A stretch of 64,000 nt of DNA from Sipunculus nudus. Its lineage: Eukaryota; Annelida; Sipuncula; Golfingiida; Sipunculidae. The stretch lies in NCBI GenBank assembly GCA_026874595.1, contig CM049320.1:360001-424000 (forward strand), in the 5' to 3' direction. The notes under the pieces are model-generated. The model saw only the letters and a program-made list of their open reading frames with translations, had not been told where the DNA came from and searched no databases. Below are positions 10,987 through 21,424 of this stretch, piece by piece (position 1 is the stretch's first letter; each line of letters begins with the position of its first letter). Both the position numbers and the translations under genes were made by a program.

Positions 10987-13508
10987 AACTAGAGGCCCAT
11001 GGGCCATGACGCTCAGCTGAATTCAAGGAATGTTGAACAATGAGCAAAATGACTGCCAGAGTGCTAAAAAATCATGAATTTAGTGAAGATTCCTTATTAA
11101 TGGGTTTCAGTGGGCTATTGGACAGATGACCACTTCATTTGAAGGTCTCATAAATAGAATAAAAATGCGTAAAAACTTGAAAAAATACAGGTAGTGCCAC
11201 CAGTCTGCAGGAAATGATGAAACCCTCCTTGATCAATATATATCCAAAGAATCATGGCTATCAAAGCATTAGCTTTTCAGATACTGGGGCTTTTGCATCA
11301 AATCTTAATTATGATGGGGGTATTTATGAGCCCTATAGCTTAGAGAACATGGGTAACAGAGACCTTATTTTCCGGTTTCCTAGGAGATTTTTTATTAGTC
11401 TCCCTGGATGTCAAGTTAGATGGAATCTATGTTCAGCAGTTACGGTGTGTGCTGTGTTAACAGATGACCACTTCATTTGAAGGTCTCATAAATAGAGGAA
11501 AAATGCCTAAAAAATTGAAAAAAATACAGGTGGCACTACAAGTGTACAGGAACTGATGAAACACTCCATGATCAATATGCATGCAAAGTATCATGGCCTT
11601 CAGTCCGTAGTTATTCAGATACTGGAGTTTTTGTATCACATTTTTAACTAGAAAACAGATAGTCGACAAGTGACAACGTGTATCCGCCGAAGTCAGAGTT
11701 GTACAGGTGAAGTGGTGGGATGGATTGAGTGGTATGTTACACCTTTTCTGAATATAGTCCACTAAAATTCTGAGAAAAGGGCATTAATTTAATTATCAAA
11801 AACAACTGGTGCCCTACTGTCTGGTTTACGAGAAAACTCTTCAAGACGGATTGACATGCCACATTTCAGACTTATAATTTGAACAACTCCTAAGATATAA
11901 GCAATTTTCACCCAAAGCAAATGTACAGATGGACACCACGAGAAAACGATTGCAGATGGTGCCACCAGTCTTGAGTACAATATGGAGGAGTCCATGATAC
12001 ATGGACATGCACAATTTCAGGCCGATAAGGCACACCACTCCTTAGAAAAGAGCATTTATTCAGTCTACAGAAACAGAAAGGTAGGTGGCGCCACCTGTCT
12101 GGTTTACAAGAATTTTCCATGAAGGATGGACATGCCAAATTTCAGAATAATACCTTGAACCACCCCTGAGATAGGGGCATTTATCACCCAAACCACATGT
12201 ACAAATGGCCGCCAATGGAAAACAATTGCAGATGGCGCCACCAGTCTTGATTACAACATGGAGGAGTCCAAGATCTAATGGTATGCACCATTTCATGCCA
12301 ATACGGTAATTCACTAATGAGAAAAGGCATTAATTTATTCTACAAAAACGGGTAGGTAGGTGGTGCCACCTGTCTAGTTTACGAGAAAACTTTCCAAGAT
12401 GGATGGACATGCCAAATTTCAGACCAATACCTTGAACCATTCCTGAGATATAAGCAATTTTCACCAAAAGCAATATACGGATGGAAGCCATGCGAAAACT
12501 TTTGCAGATGGCACCACCAGTCTTGCTTATAAGATGGAGGTGTCAAGGATCTATGAACATGCACAATTTCAACCCAGTACATTGAAGAACCACTAAGAAG
12601 AACAAATGGCAAAAAGCACAGATGGACGGTACGCAAAAGTATTCTAGGTGGCGCCATCAGTCGCGATTACAAGATGGAGAGATCCAAGATCTATGGACAT
12701 GCAAACTTTCAGCACAATTTTTGAGCCACTCTTGAGATATGGGCTGTTATCTAAAAGACATCCAGATTCATACTGCACGAAAATGATTGCAGGTGGTGCC
12801 ACCTGTCTTTGTTACACACAAATACATAGGTGAGGGAACAACTATGCCGGGTTTCGGAAAGATCAATCCAAGGGTCTCAGAGGAGTTCTCCAGAAACGAA
12901 CGCCGAGTTTTGTATCACATCTTTAAATTATTCTGGGGCTACTTACGAGCTGCATAGCTCGGAGGATATAGGTAATAGAGACCTAATTTGAGAATTCCAT
13001 GAAGACTGTTCATGGATCTCTTTAGGTGATGAATAAGAAGATTATAGATCAAACATTGCTGATTTGTGCCCTGTTAACAGCTGAGGCTTTATTTGAAGTT
13101 CTAAAAATAGAGAAAAAAATGGTAAAAATTAGAAAAAAATACAGATGGCGCCACCAGTCTGCAGGTCCTGATGAAATACTCCATGATTAATATTCATGCA
13201 AAGAATCATGGTGATCAATGCATTAGTTATTCAGATACTGGAGCTTTTGTATCAAATTTTTAATTATTCTGAGGAGTACTTATGACCCCCATAGCTCGGA
13301 GGATATGGGTAACAGAGACATAATTTCAGGTTTCCACAGAGACTTTTCATGGACCTCTTTTGATGTCAAGTAAGAAGATTCCAGGTCCAGCGGTTACGAT
13401 TTGTGCCCTGTTAACGGACGGACGGCCAGACGACCGGACGGCCGGAAGGATGGTCGACGGACGAAGAGTGGTCGCTATAGCTCAGATGAATTTCAGTCAG
13501 CTGAGCTA
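10987..13508. mobile_element. TIR element built from ~340-bp and ~280-bp internal repeats
   Basis: The left end contains GGCCCATGGGCC and GCTCAGCTGA (11011-11020). The right end contains the inverse TCAGCTGAGC (13497-13506) after a GACGGACGG-rich tail (13416-13470). No transposase is encoded. Two repeat families fill it: a unit with ACAGGTGGCGCCACCAGTCT and CAAAGAATCATGG near 11190, 11526 and 13140, and a unit of about 280 bp with GTCTGGTTTACGAGAAAACT near 11815, 12095 and 12365. Many copies hold the palindrome GGTGGCGCCACC or a variant. It sits where leader and gag of element B should be. A related element is at 40835-42977. Confidence 0.75.
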
Positions 13509-13555
13509 AAAAAAGAGCCAAAGAGAAAAAGCAAAGAGAAGAGCCCCGATTAATA

Positions 13556-14191
13556 TGTTTTGTGTTAAAAAACTTTTATCCGGGTTCCACACGCAACCAA
13601 CTCAACTGAAGAAAGACTCGTAAAATGATAATTATTATAATAAACAAATCATTATATACAATATATACAAGAATACAAAATGTTTTGGTTCACGGAAAAG
13701 TCTGTCCAAGTGATACACCCCAATTTAATATAAACAGAATACTTAGCTCAAAGTGAAGTGACGTAGGTGTGTCTCCAAATCAATAAATCACATAGTGCGA
13801 TTACGAGTGCGAGTACGAGTACGAGTGCAGGTACGGCCCCTGGGGCTGCGTAGGAGCCGTACGCGACACTAAAAAGTCCATCCTCAAACGAAGCAATATC
13901 CAAATGTCCAAAACCAGGCCTGGTGAGCGGCATGACCGTTCAAATAATGAAGGCAGCCAATACGGGATCGGGCATGTGATGCTTCTATAGCTGTACGCGA
14001 CGTGACGTCGTACCGTTCACAAAAGAAACAAGTTCCAGTTATTGAAAAAGTCCACTGTTTGTCGGTTGTCCTTGTGGTGTTACGCTTCAACGCTCTCCGT
14101 TCGATTGTCCCCCTGTGTTCTCTTGTGTCATCACAACCGGTAACCTGTGGGACCCTCGCTGTCATCAACGTCACTACGGAACCTCATAACA
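13556..14191 (-). repeat. 5' LTR of element B
   Basis: In the minus sense the segment runs from TGTTATGAGGTTCC to a TAACACAAAACA end. It shares its first 35 or so and last 130 bases with the shorter copy at 7576-7751. It contains a short CGAGTA/CGAGTG hexamer run at 13805-13830. The flanking GAAC at 14192 is the target duplication. Confidence 0.8.
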
Positions 14192-14335
14192 GAACATATA
14201 CTAGGGAAGCACTTGTGCCTGATGGAGTTGCTACAGTTAATGTGCAATACAAGCATCAACGTGAGAATTTAGAACTCCATATAATGCCAGAAATTCACCA
14301 GGTGAGTGACATTGAGCAGTAAGTGTTCCTTCTCA
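14192..14335 (+). pseudogene. Protease remnant of element A, C-terminal part
   Basis: TYTREALVPDGVATVNVQY and LELHIMPEIH continue the protease begun at 7440, immediately beyond the GAAC duplication. The remnant then jumps to the end of RT near 14340, marking an internal deletion of the RT core. Confidence 0.75.
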
Positions 14336-15292
14336 CAGAATTCTGTTTCTTACTTGGGGCACGTCATCAACTCGGAGGGTAAACAGCCTGACCCTGCCAA
14401 GTTACAAGGAATTGTGTAAGCAAAAGAACCACAGAATCTCCCAGAACACCATAGTCATCTCGGCATAATTACCTTTAATTCTAAATCCTTGCCACATGCC
14501 AGCACAGTCTTTAAACCACTATATGATTTACTACATCAAGACACACCTTGGTGTTGTAACGAAACACAGGTTAATGCTTTCAACAAGAGCAAACAGATAT
14601 TAGAACCATCCAGTGTTTTAGTGCATTACAGACCAGACTACAAATTGTTTCTAGAATGTGACGCATCGCCTTATGGTCTTGGCGTAGTTCTCTCTCATGA
14701 GATTCCCAATGGTGAAAGTCGTCCGGTCGCAAACGCATCACGAACGTTAGCACCAGCCGAACGCAAATATGCACCGGTAGAAAAGGAAGGACTAGCGGTA
14801 ATATTTGTATTAAAACATTTCCACAAGTATATCTATGGACGCAGTTTTGTGATTGTGACTGATCACAAACCGCTTTTAGGATTGTTCAAAGAGAACAAAC
14901 CGACGTCAGTGATGGCATCTTCAGGTATACAGAGATAGGCATTGTTGCTTGGTACACATAACTATACATTAGTCTACAGACCAGGAAAGAACCACTGCAA
15001 CGCCGATGTTTTGAGCAGACTGCCAGCTGCAACACAACCTGCTAGTGTTCCGGAGCCGACTGATGTTGTGTTCACATTAAATTCTATAGACACATCCATT
15101 GTTAATTCCAAGGGTATCGCCGGTGAAACTCAAAAGGACCCAGTCTTAAACCGATTTGTACATTTCACCTTGAATGGGTGGCCTGAAAGAATAGAAGAAG
15201 ACGCGTTTAAACCGTACTTTTCGCGACGTCCCGAACTTTCAGTACAGACAGACTGTCTTATTTGGGGATGCAGAGTCGTCATTCCATCGTAA
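14336..15292 (+). pseudogene. RT end and RNase H of element A
   Basis: FCFLLGARHQLGG-like frames near 14340 resolve to YLGHVINSEGKQPDPAK, the last conserved RT block, followed by the connection region. RNase H follows with its catalytic motifs: LFLECDASPYGLGVVLSH, RKYAPVEKEGLAVIF, FVIVTDHKPLLGLFKENKP and YRPGKNHCNADVLSRLP. An in-frame TAG at 14936-14938 interrupts it where the family has tryptophan, and a TAA ends it at 15290. Spacer residues before integrase follow RNase H. Non-functional. Confidence 0.88.
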
Positions 15293-16380
15293 TTTTGTGA
15301 CTTATTGCTGAATGAGCTGCCAGATACGAATCAAGGGATGGTGCGCATGAAGTCGCTAAGTAGGTCATATCTGTGGTAGCCAAACCTGGAGAAAGACATT
15401 GAAGGTGTTGTTAGACAATGTCGCATTTGCCAAGAACTGGAAATAAACCACTTGTTGCTCCTTAAACCCTCGGAAATGGCCGACAGAGCCGCGGAGCCGG
15501 ATACATATCGATTATATAGGCCCAGTTGAGGGTAATATAATCTTGGTTATAGTTGGTGCTGGGACAAAGTTTCTTGACGCACATGTCATGACTTCAAGTA
15601 CTGCTTCAGCCACAATCGACAAATTGTGACAAACATTTGCAACTCATGGTATTCTGCGATCAATCGTATCCGATAATGGAACGCTTTTTGTAAATCAGCA
15701 GTTTCAGACCTTCTGTAAACAACACGGTATACGACACATAAAGGTATCACCATACCACCCTCCCAGCAATGGGCTCGCTGAAAGAGCAGTCCAGAATATA
15801 CAGAATGGTCTCAAAAAGACCAAGGACGAATCGTTTGAATCTCGTTGGTCCCTTTTCCTTCTTAAGTATAACATTACGCCTCATACGACAACAAGTGAAG
15901 CACCTTCTGTGCTCTTAATGAATTGCAAGTTACGCTCATGTTTGGATTTGGTTCGTCCAGACTTGTAAGCGCGTGTTCGTGACAAACAGGATAACATGAA
16001 ACGCCAGCATGATCTGCATGCTAAATTAATTTTACATTGATGACACTGTGTATGCTCAGAACTTTGCACCTAAAGGACCAAAGTGGATTCAAGGAGTCAT
16101 ACAGGAACAGCTCGGACCTGTAACATTCACTATTCGCATAAATGATGGACGAGTGTTGAAGCGTCATCAAGACCATCTCAAACCTGCCTACGATATTCAA
16201 GAGGAAAGTGTTAGTAGTGCTAATAGTTCAGTGAATGTGGAACAACCACATACTGTTAGTACAAGTGTACCAAGTGTTTCTTTTAATTTGCCGTGGCGTG
16301 ACTATGATCACGAGATATGTAAAACTTTGAAATGCAGAATTAAACTAGCTCTCCGTCGATATAGCGTAACTCTCCAGTAG
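15293..16380 (+). pseudogene. Integrase remnant of element A
   Basis: Pieces in several frames: VVRQCRICQ (half of the zinc motif) near 15410; IHIDYIGPVEGN near 15505 with the first catalytic D; SIVSDNGTLFVN near 15665 with the second; and SPYHPPSNGLAERAVQNIQ near 15750 with the glutamate. Stops occur around 15377, 15627 and 15966. The last open stretch (16048-16380) is the C-terminal module with PKWIQGVIQEQLGPVTFTI and DGRVLKRHQDHLKPAY. The remaining 238 bases before element C hold no recognisable LTR. Confidence 0.85.
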
Positions 16381-16618
16381 ATATTTCAGATATTTGACTT
16401 AACATTATTTATTTCAGAATACGTGCCGCAGTTACATAATATCACATGGTACCATATATGTAAAAATAAAAAAATCCGAACAGCCTTTTTTAATTTGCAG
16501 TATAAAACATTCAAAATTACAATATAATAGTTTTAAAGTTCATCATTGGGGTTATTTTTTTAATATCATCCATACAAGGCTTCCATTTGAATATAGGCAA
16601 AAGTAATGAATAAATATA

Positions 16619-17358
16619 TGTTACGCCATCAAATGATGTCACATCCATACGTGGAATATTTTGCTTCTTCATTTGGTATATGGTGATCCCCTCCGTTTTT
16701 CTCAGTTGTCCCCTATGTTTTCACACTGTCCGGTAGCTCATTGTCTGCGCAGGTCACGGTCTCTGCATTTGTCCTGCCTGGTGACACCAGGGATTTTGAC
16801 CGTGGCCTTGCGCAGAACACCTCATGCACGCGCCCGGAGTGGACGTGTGCACTGTGTATTACCGGCAGTCCTTTGTCTTTGCAGGTACGTTTAATTATAT
16901 CTAAATATGTATTGAAATATTGGTGTGAATAAGCAGTATTCCTTAATATAACAACATAGGGTTTATCCTAAATATTCCCGTTTTCCGTACATGTATGGTG
17001 TCTCACGTGATAATATTTCTGGAATAACTATAATATATAGTGTGTCATAGGCATCCACGTGCTATCCTATAATTGTGTACCGTAAGAATATTAACTGCTC
17101 TTACCGTATTACGTAAAATATATTATTGTATATTAAGATATATATGGCAGAACACCTCATGCACACGCCCGGAGTGGACGTGTGCACTGTGTATTACCGG
17201 CAGTTCTTTGTCTTTGCAGGTCAGACCTGCACCGCACTGTGTATATATATACACCGAGGAAATAAAGAATTGTTGTGTTGTCCGCTTTCGTTATGTTCTT
17301 CTAACAAGAACTCCGCCGCCCGGCAATGACAGTCCATAGTGATAAGCCCGGCGTAACA
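16619..17358 (+). repeat. 5' LTR of element C
   Basis: It begins TGTTACGCC and ends GGCGTAACA, a 9-bp inverted terminus. A block of about 75 bp ending CTTTGTCTTTGCAG occurs twice inside (about 16811-16884 and 17145-17219). Near the 3' end are a TATA-like tract (17242-17251), AATAAA (17261-17266) and a GT-rich stretch (17271-17280), a plausible promoter and poly(A) signal set. Confidence 0.95.
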
Positions 17359-17361
17359 AAA

Positions 17362-17380
17362 TGGTGCCCCGAGTGAGAAA
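17362..17380 (+). other. Primer-binding site of element C
   Basis: TGGTGCCCCGAGTGAGAAA begins three bases after the LTR and starts with TGG, the complement of a tRNA 3' CCA end. I do not assign the tRNA. Confidence 0.8.
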
Positions 17381-18599
17381 GGGTGGATTCAACACACGCA
17401 TACGCATGTACCATTGGTGTTTCTGCATGAACTTCTAAGAGCATTCAAAACTCTTCTGCTTTCCGCTGTGCTCTATTACCACGCTTTTCTGACTATAAAT
17501 AAAAGCGCCTTATATGACTTTCTTATTGCAATTATCCATGGAATGCAATTAATTAAAGCTGACTTTGCTTGATTTACTAGGATGACCAGCTAGTAAACGA
17601 AAGTGGCCACGTTAACAATAATCCAGACAGGATTATTTCAACTGTTACATGTTTCCTGTTTACTGTGTTGTCGGTTTTGTGCTTCCGCCTTGTCCTGTAT
17701 TGGAGTTTCTCCATTGTCTGTGACTGAGAGCGCCAGCTACGTAAACCTGTATGGGAACCGGCTCAACCTTCATGCTGAACAAAGGCACGGCCTGATCAAC
17801 CGTGAAAACCTGATGTGGAGCCGTGAGAGTGACTCTTCACAACCGGACTGTTACTGGCATGGACAGTAGTTGTATTGTGAACTTCTAGTGTTTTGTTTGT
17901 TTTGTTTGCATGCTGCTTTGTATTCACGCATGTGATTTGTAAAAAAAATTGTAAATATTTGCATAGACTTGCCTGTTAAACTTTGCATGTTAAACTTACT
18001 ATTTATAGCATATTTGATTAGTGCATGATTGATTGTAGTCAGCTAAAATCAAATTCTTGCTTTGTTCTTGCAAGTATAGACAGAAGACTAATGCTTTTAA
18101 AGATAGGTATATGCAGTTCGCTCTTTGTTAGCAATGTATATTGATCTGGTTCCTTCGATGTAGTTTGCACAATAATTTAAGTTGTACATTTTCTTCAATG
18201 CTTAAAGTAAGAGGTTAATGCTTCAGACATATGGTAACAACAGCTCCATTGCAAGTCGGCTAATTGATTGCTTACCTTATGCTGACCTTATGATTATTCA
18301 CTCGCAGTGAGACTTGCGTGGGCACCGTATTCCTATGGTAATCCAGTCAAATGTTGAAGCATAATCTGCCAGAGGTATGTAAGTAGAAGCATGTTTATAC
18401 CCGACCAAATGTTATGTGAACATTACATTTTGTCCATACCTCCGTCGCACCTGTACCAAATTATTTACTTCTGGTCAAATGAACTCATTCATTTTGAGCA
18501 GCCACTATTCATCTCAAGTTAGGATTCTTTTTTTTATATATACATACCTTAGTGTCAATATGTCTGAAAAACAAACATTCCGATGTATCACAACTCAGA
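17381..18599 (+). other. Leader of element C between primer site and gag
   Basis: About 1.2 kb with no gene I can support. An 88-codon open frame at 17603-17869 matches nothing I know. Close to gag, 18515-18552 is pyrimidine-rich and ends CCTTAG, which could act as a splice acceptor. A short upstream ATG frame (18560-18643) precedes and overlaps the gag start. Confidence 0.5.
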
Positions 18600-19697
18600 A
18601 TGTCTTTAGTAGAGCAGGTAGTGGAAACTTTAAACAAGCTTGATCCGGATACTCGTAGCGAGGTATTTACGAGAGTACAGGGCGCTAGGCCTAAACAGGA
18701 ACCTAGCTCTCCTATCCATTCAACGCCTAAAAGATACCCTCCTGATTTCCATAAAAGCCATGAGCATGATCCGGGATACCTTGACAAGGCATATAGGCCA
18801 CCAGAACAAACACACAGACATGACCCACCTCCCGAGCAAATGCCATCGAGCCAGAGTTACCAGGTAGATTATGCAGGTGTCCCAATGTCCCCTGTAAAGT
18901 TGCCCTCTTTTTCTGGGGATGGGAAGGGAGATATCGCGTATAAGCAGTGGAGATATCAAGTCAAGTGCTTGATGAAAGATGGTAAATACCCCGAAACTAC
19001 CATACTTCATATGGTTCGGCAGTCAGTCAGAGGAACAGCTGCTGATGTCATGATGTTCCTTGGTGAATCAATTACTTTAGCCACATTGTTGCTTAAATTT
19101 GACTCAATCTTTAGCAGTGTCTATTCACATAGCCAGTCAATCGAGCTCTTCCATTCCTCTAAACAGAGAGCTGGAGTGAGTATTGTCTCATGGTTTTGTC
19201 GACTCCAACAGCTTATGTGCCAAATAAAGGAGATCGAACCTCAACCTAATGAATGTGAACTCTTAAGAACCAAGTTCGTTTACGGGCTAACAGACATTGA
19301 GGTAAAAGAAGCCATACGCCATAGATTTGATCAGGGTGAGTATTTTGATCAGTTATTTGTCGCTGCTAGATCAGTTGAGTCTGAGGACACGGTTGTGTCA
19401 TCTGTCCCGTCTGTTTCTAAAGGAAAATTCCTTAAGAGACCGGTTCATTTGCAGCAGAGTCCTGCTGGATCTAATGATGCATTGCAGGAGATTAACAGAG
19501 CACTTCAGTCGATAACTAAGCGACTGTCTGCATTAGAGAGTAGGGATAAAAACAAAAATCCGAGAAAGAATCAGAATGATTCAGGATCCGCTAGCGCTGG
19601 TCAAACTCAGAAGTATTGTGAAAGATGTGGTCGTAGAAATCACCTACGTAGTGAATGCCATGCTAAGAAGGACGTTAAAGGAAATCCTTTAAACTGA
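18600..19697 (+). CDS. gag: Gag polyprotein of element C
   Basis: Structural protein that packages the element RNA into cytoplasmic particles. I choose the ATG at 18600 (MSLVEQVVETLNKLDP, 365 residues); the frame is open further upstream but without an earlier ATG. A proline-rich linker (about residues 25-95) precedes a capsid domain starting VKLPSFSGDGKGDIAYKQW and running to about residue 270. A lysine/arginine-rich stretch follows, then one CX2CX4HX4C zinc knuckle (CERCGRRNHLRSEC), the nucleocapsid RNA-binding motif. The frame is intact. It ends in TGA directly after the heptamer TTTAAAC; pol is in the -1 frame. The capsid pattern resembles Ty3/Gypsy Gag and its domesticated relatives such as PNMA proteins. 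Confidence 0.9.
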   Translation: MSLVEQVVETLNKLDPDTRSEVFTRVQGARPKQEPSSPIHSTPKRYPPDFHKSHEHDPGYLDKAYRPPEQTHRHDPPPEQMPSSQSYQVDYAGVPMSPVKLPSFSGDGKGDIAYKQWRYQVKCLMKDGKYPETTILHMVRQSVRGTAADVMMFLGESITLATLLLKFDSIFSSVYSHSQSIELFHSSKQRAGVSIVSWFCRLQQLMCQIKEIEPQPNECELLRTKFVYGLTDIEVKEAIRHRFDQGEYFDQLFVAARSVESEDTVVSSVPSVSKGKFLKRPVHLQQSPAGSNDALQEINRALQSITKRLSALESRDKNKNPRKNQNDSGSASAGQTQKYCERCGRRNHLRSECHAKKDVKGNPLN

Positions 19698-21424
19698 AAG
19701 AAGCCTGCACTGGGTTAAGGGGTAGTACAGGTTTTAGTGCAGATAAAGCCCCAAACGAAGTCAAGACCGCCGAACCGATACCCCTTATTGGGAATCCCAA
19801 TGAAATTGAAATCATTGTCAATGAGGTCAGGACAAAAGGATTATTAGATACTGGTTCACAGATCACAACAATAGCCATATGGTTTTGTAAACAATACCTT
19901 CCTGAAATACCCATTCATACTCTTCAAGAACACCTACATATTCACGTTCCTGGGGGTTACAGCCTTGATTATGACGGTATCATTGATCTTGATATTCAAC
20001 TCCCCGGTTCTGGTAGTGATGATGTTTTTCCAACTCCTGTGCTTGTAGTACAAGACACCATTTATAATAAACAAACGCCTTTAGTGATTGGCACTAATGT
20101 CATCAGTCCGTGCTTTGTATCTTGTAAGGACGCACTTGGGAAGGATTTCTATGAAACAATGAGTGCAAACGAGTCTTGGCGTCTTGCCCACCAGTGCATG
20201 TCTACAAATGACACCCGAATATTGTCGGATAGTTTAGGACGAGTTTACTGTGCTCATGAGGTTAAAATCCCTTCAAACAGCAGTTATAGTGTGCAGGGAA
20301 TGACACATACAAATCTTAAGTCCAGCACCCTTGTGATCACCGAGGTAAACGAAAACTCCTCCTCATCTGCAGGCATTGTGGTGATACCGACTCTTCAGAA
20401 AGTAACGAATAAACAAGGACCTCTCACGAAAGTCTATGTACAAGTCCATAATTTGTCAAATCATTCTGTGACACTCCCAGCCAGGTCAATCCTTTGCGAT
20501 TTACATGAGGCTGTTCCTGTACATTCTTTGTCTACAACTGTTTCTGTAGAACGTGAAGAGACTTTTCCTAAAAACTTCACATTTGGGCCTGATTTAAGCC
20601 CACAGGAAAATTTGCAAATCGAACAATTACTTCTAAAATGGTCACATTTGTTTTCAACAAGTGACACAGACATCGGTAGAACCGATAAGATTGAGCATAG
20701 GATTAACCTAAGTGATCCTACCCCATTCAAAGAGCGTCACAGGAGGATTCCTCCACACCTGTATGATGAAGTCCACAATCACATTCAGGATATGTTGCAT
20801 GCCAATGTAATTCGTGAGAGTCAGTCCCCTTTTGCATCAAACGTTGTATTAGTTAGAAAAAAGAACGGAAAGTTGCGCTTCTGTGTGGACTATAGAAAAC
20901 TAAACAGTCGCACTATCAAAGATTCCCATCCACTTCCTCGCATAGACGAGACTTTAGACTCACTTGCCGGGACTAAGTATTTCAGTTCCTTGGATCTAAA
21001 GACAGATTATTGGCAAATTGAAATTTCCGAATCCGACAAACAGAAAACCGCCTTTACCGTCAGACCGCTCGGGTTCTACGAGTTTAACACCATGGCGTTT
21101 GGTCTTTCTAACGCACCCGCGACATTCCAAAGAGTAATGCAGGCGACTCTCGGTGATCTCCACCTCAGCCAGTGTCTTCTTTACTTAGATGACATTATCG
21201 TCTACAGTAAGACATTTGAGAGTCATCTTGAAAATCTAGATAGGGTGTTTGGGCGGCTGTCTCAAGCTAATCTCAAGCTAAATCCTAGTAAATGCACTTT
21301 CCTACAAAAAGAGGTCAAATACCTTGGACACATGGTGTCTAAAGAAGGTATCAAACTAGATCCAGACAAAATCAGTGCTTTGAAAAATTGGCCGGTTCCA
21401 ACATCAGTCCAGGAAGTCCGTTGA
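19679..21424 (+). CDS. pol: Pol of element C, protease and reverse transcriptase part
   Basis: Expressed by -1 frameshift from gag, so it has no own start codon. The aspartic protease has LLDTGSQITTIA (DTG at 19847-19855) and continues to about 20100. The reverse transcriptase covers about 20680-21400: HRINLSDPTPFKERHRRIPP, FASNVVLVRKKNGKLRFCVD, YFSSLDLKTDYWQI, MAFGLSNAPATFQRVM, the catalytic YLDD (21182-21193), LNPSKCTFLQKEVKYLGH. The catalytic aspartates are present. The frame stops at TGA 21422-21424, inside the conserved connection after RT. Matching sequence (FLGFSGFYRKFVKDF) continues in the same frame beyond it, so the TGA is a lesion and not the natural end. Confidence 0.92.
   Translation, partial: RKSFKLKEACTGLRGSTGFSADKAPNEVKTAEPIPLIGNPNEIEIIVNEVRTKGLLDTGSQITTIAIWFCKQYLPEIPIHTLQEHLHIHVPGGYSLDYDGIIDLDIQLPGSGSDDVFPTPVLVVQDTIYNKQTPLVIGTNVISPCFVSCKDALGKDFYETMSANESWRLAHQCMSTNDTRILSDSLGRVYCAHEVKIPSNSSYSVQGMTHTNLKSSTLVITEVNENSSSSAGIVVIPTLQKVTNKQGPLTKVYVQVHNLSNHSVTLPARSILCDLHEAVPVHSLSTTVSVEREETFPKNFTFGPDLSPQENLQIEQLLLKWSHLFSTSDTDIGRTDKIEHRINLSDPTPFKERHRRIPPHLYDEVHNHIQDMLHANVIRESQSPFASNVVLVRKKNGKLRFCVDYRKLNSRTIKDSHPLPRIDETLDSLAGTKYFSSLDLKTDYWQIEISESDKQKTAFTVRPLGFYEFNTMAFGLSNAPATFQRVMQATLGDLHLSQCLLYLDDIIVYSKTFESHLENLDRVFGRLSQANLKLNPSKCTFLQKEVKYLGHMVSKEGIKLDPDKISALKNWPVPTSVQEVR
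19688..19752 (+). promoter_or_regulatory. -1 ribosomal frameshift signal between gag and pol
   Basis: The heptamer TTTAAAC (19688-19694) lies in gag phase as T TTA AAC and is followed at once by the gag stop TGA (19695-19697). Slippage by -1 enters the pol frame, open from 19679. After a 10-base spacer, CTGCACT (19705-19711) can pair with AGTGCAG (19736-19742). GGGG in the loop (19719-19722) can pair with CCCC (19749-19752), which together would make an H-type pseudoknot. The heptamer matches the X XXY YYZ rule; the fold is a hand-made prediction. Confidence 0.85.

Larger units (their letters stand above)
7576..14191 (-). mobile_element. Gypsy element B: decayed minus-strand element with Gmr1-like domain order
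   Basis: LTR copies at 13556-14191 (5' in the element's sense) and 7576-7751 (3') flank minus-strand protease, integrase and RNase H remnants. A purine tract abuts the 3' LTR. The target duplication GAAC is present at 7572-7575 and 14192-14195. Domain order in the element's sense is protease, integrase, RNase H, unlike the usual Gypsy order with integrase last. This matches Gmr1-like elements, a Ty3/Gypsy group known to have integrase upstream of RT. RT is deleted and gag is absent or replaced by the TIR element at 10987-13508. Confidence 0.85.
6372..16380 (+). mobile_element. Gypsy element A: decayed Ty3/Gypsy retrotransposon, split by element B
   Basis: Remnants lie in the order expected of a plus-strand Ty3/Gypsy element: 5' LTR, TGG primer site, gag, protease, (7576-14191 is a foreign insertion), protease end, RT end, RNase H, integrase. 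The polymerase core of RT, including its YxDD box, is missing between the protease remnant and the YLGH motif near 14350. Multiple stops and frame changes make it inactive. No 3' LTR is visible between 16381 and 16618, where element C begins. Motifs resemble the large family annotated in animals as K02A2.6-like polyproteins; that assignment is from memory. Confidence 0.85.

Noticed and set aside
16661-17339. Small open frames in the 5' LTR of element C as genes
   Set aside because: Identical frames recur in the 3' LTR and overlap each other; they are LTR sequence.
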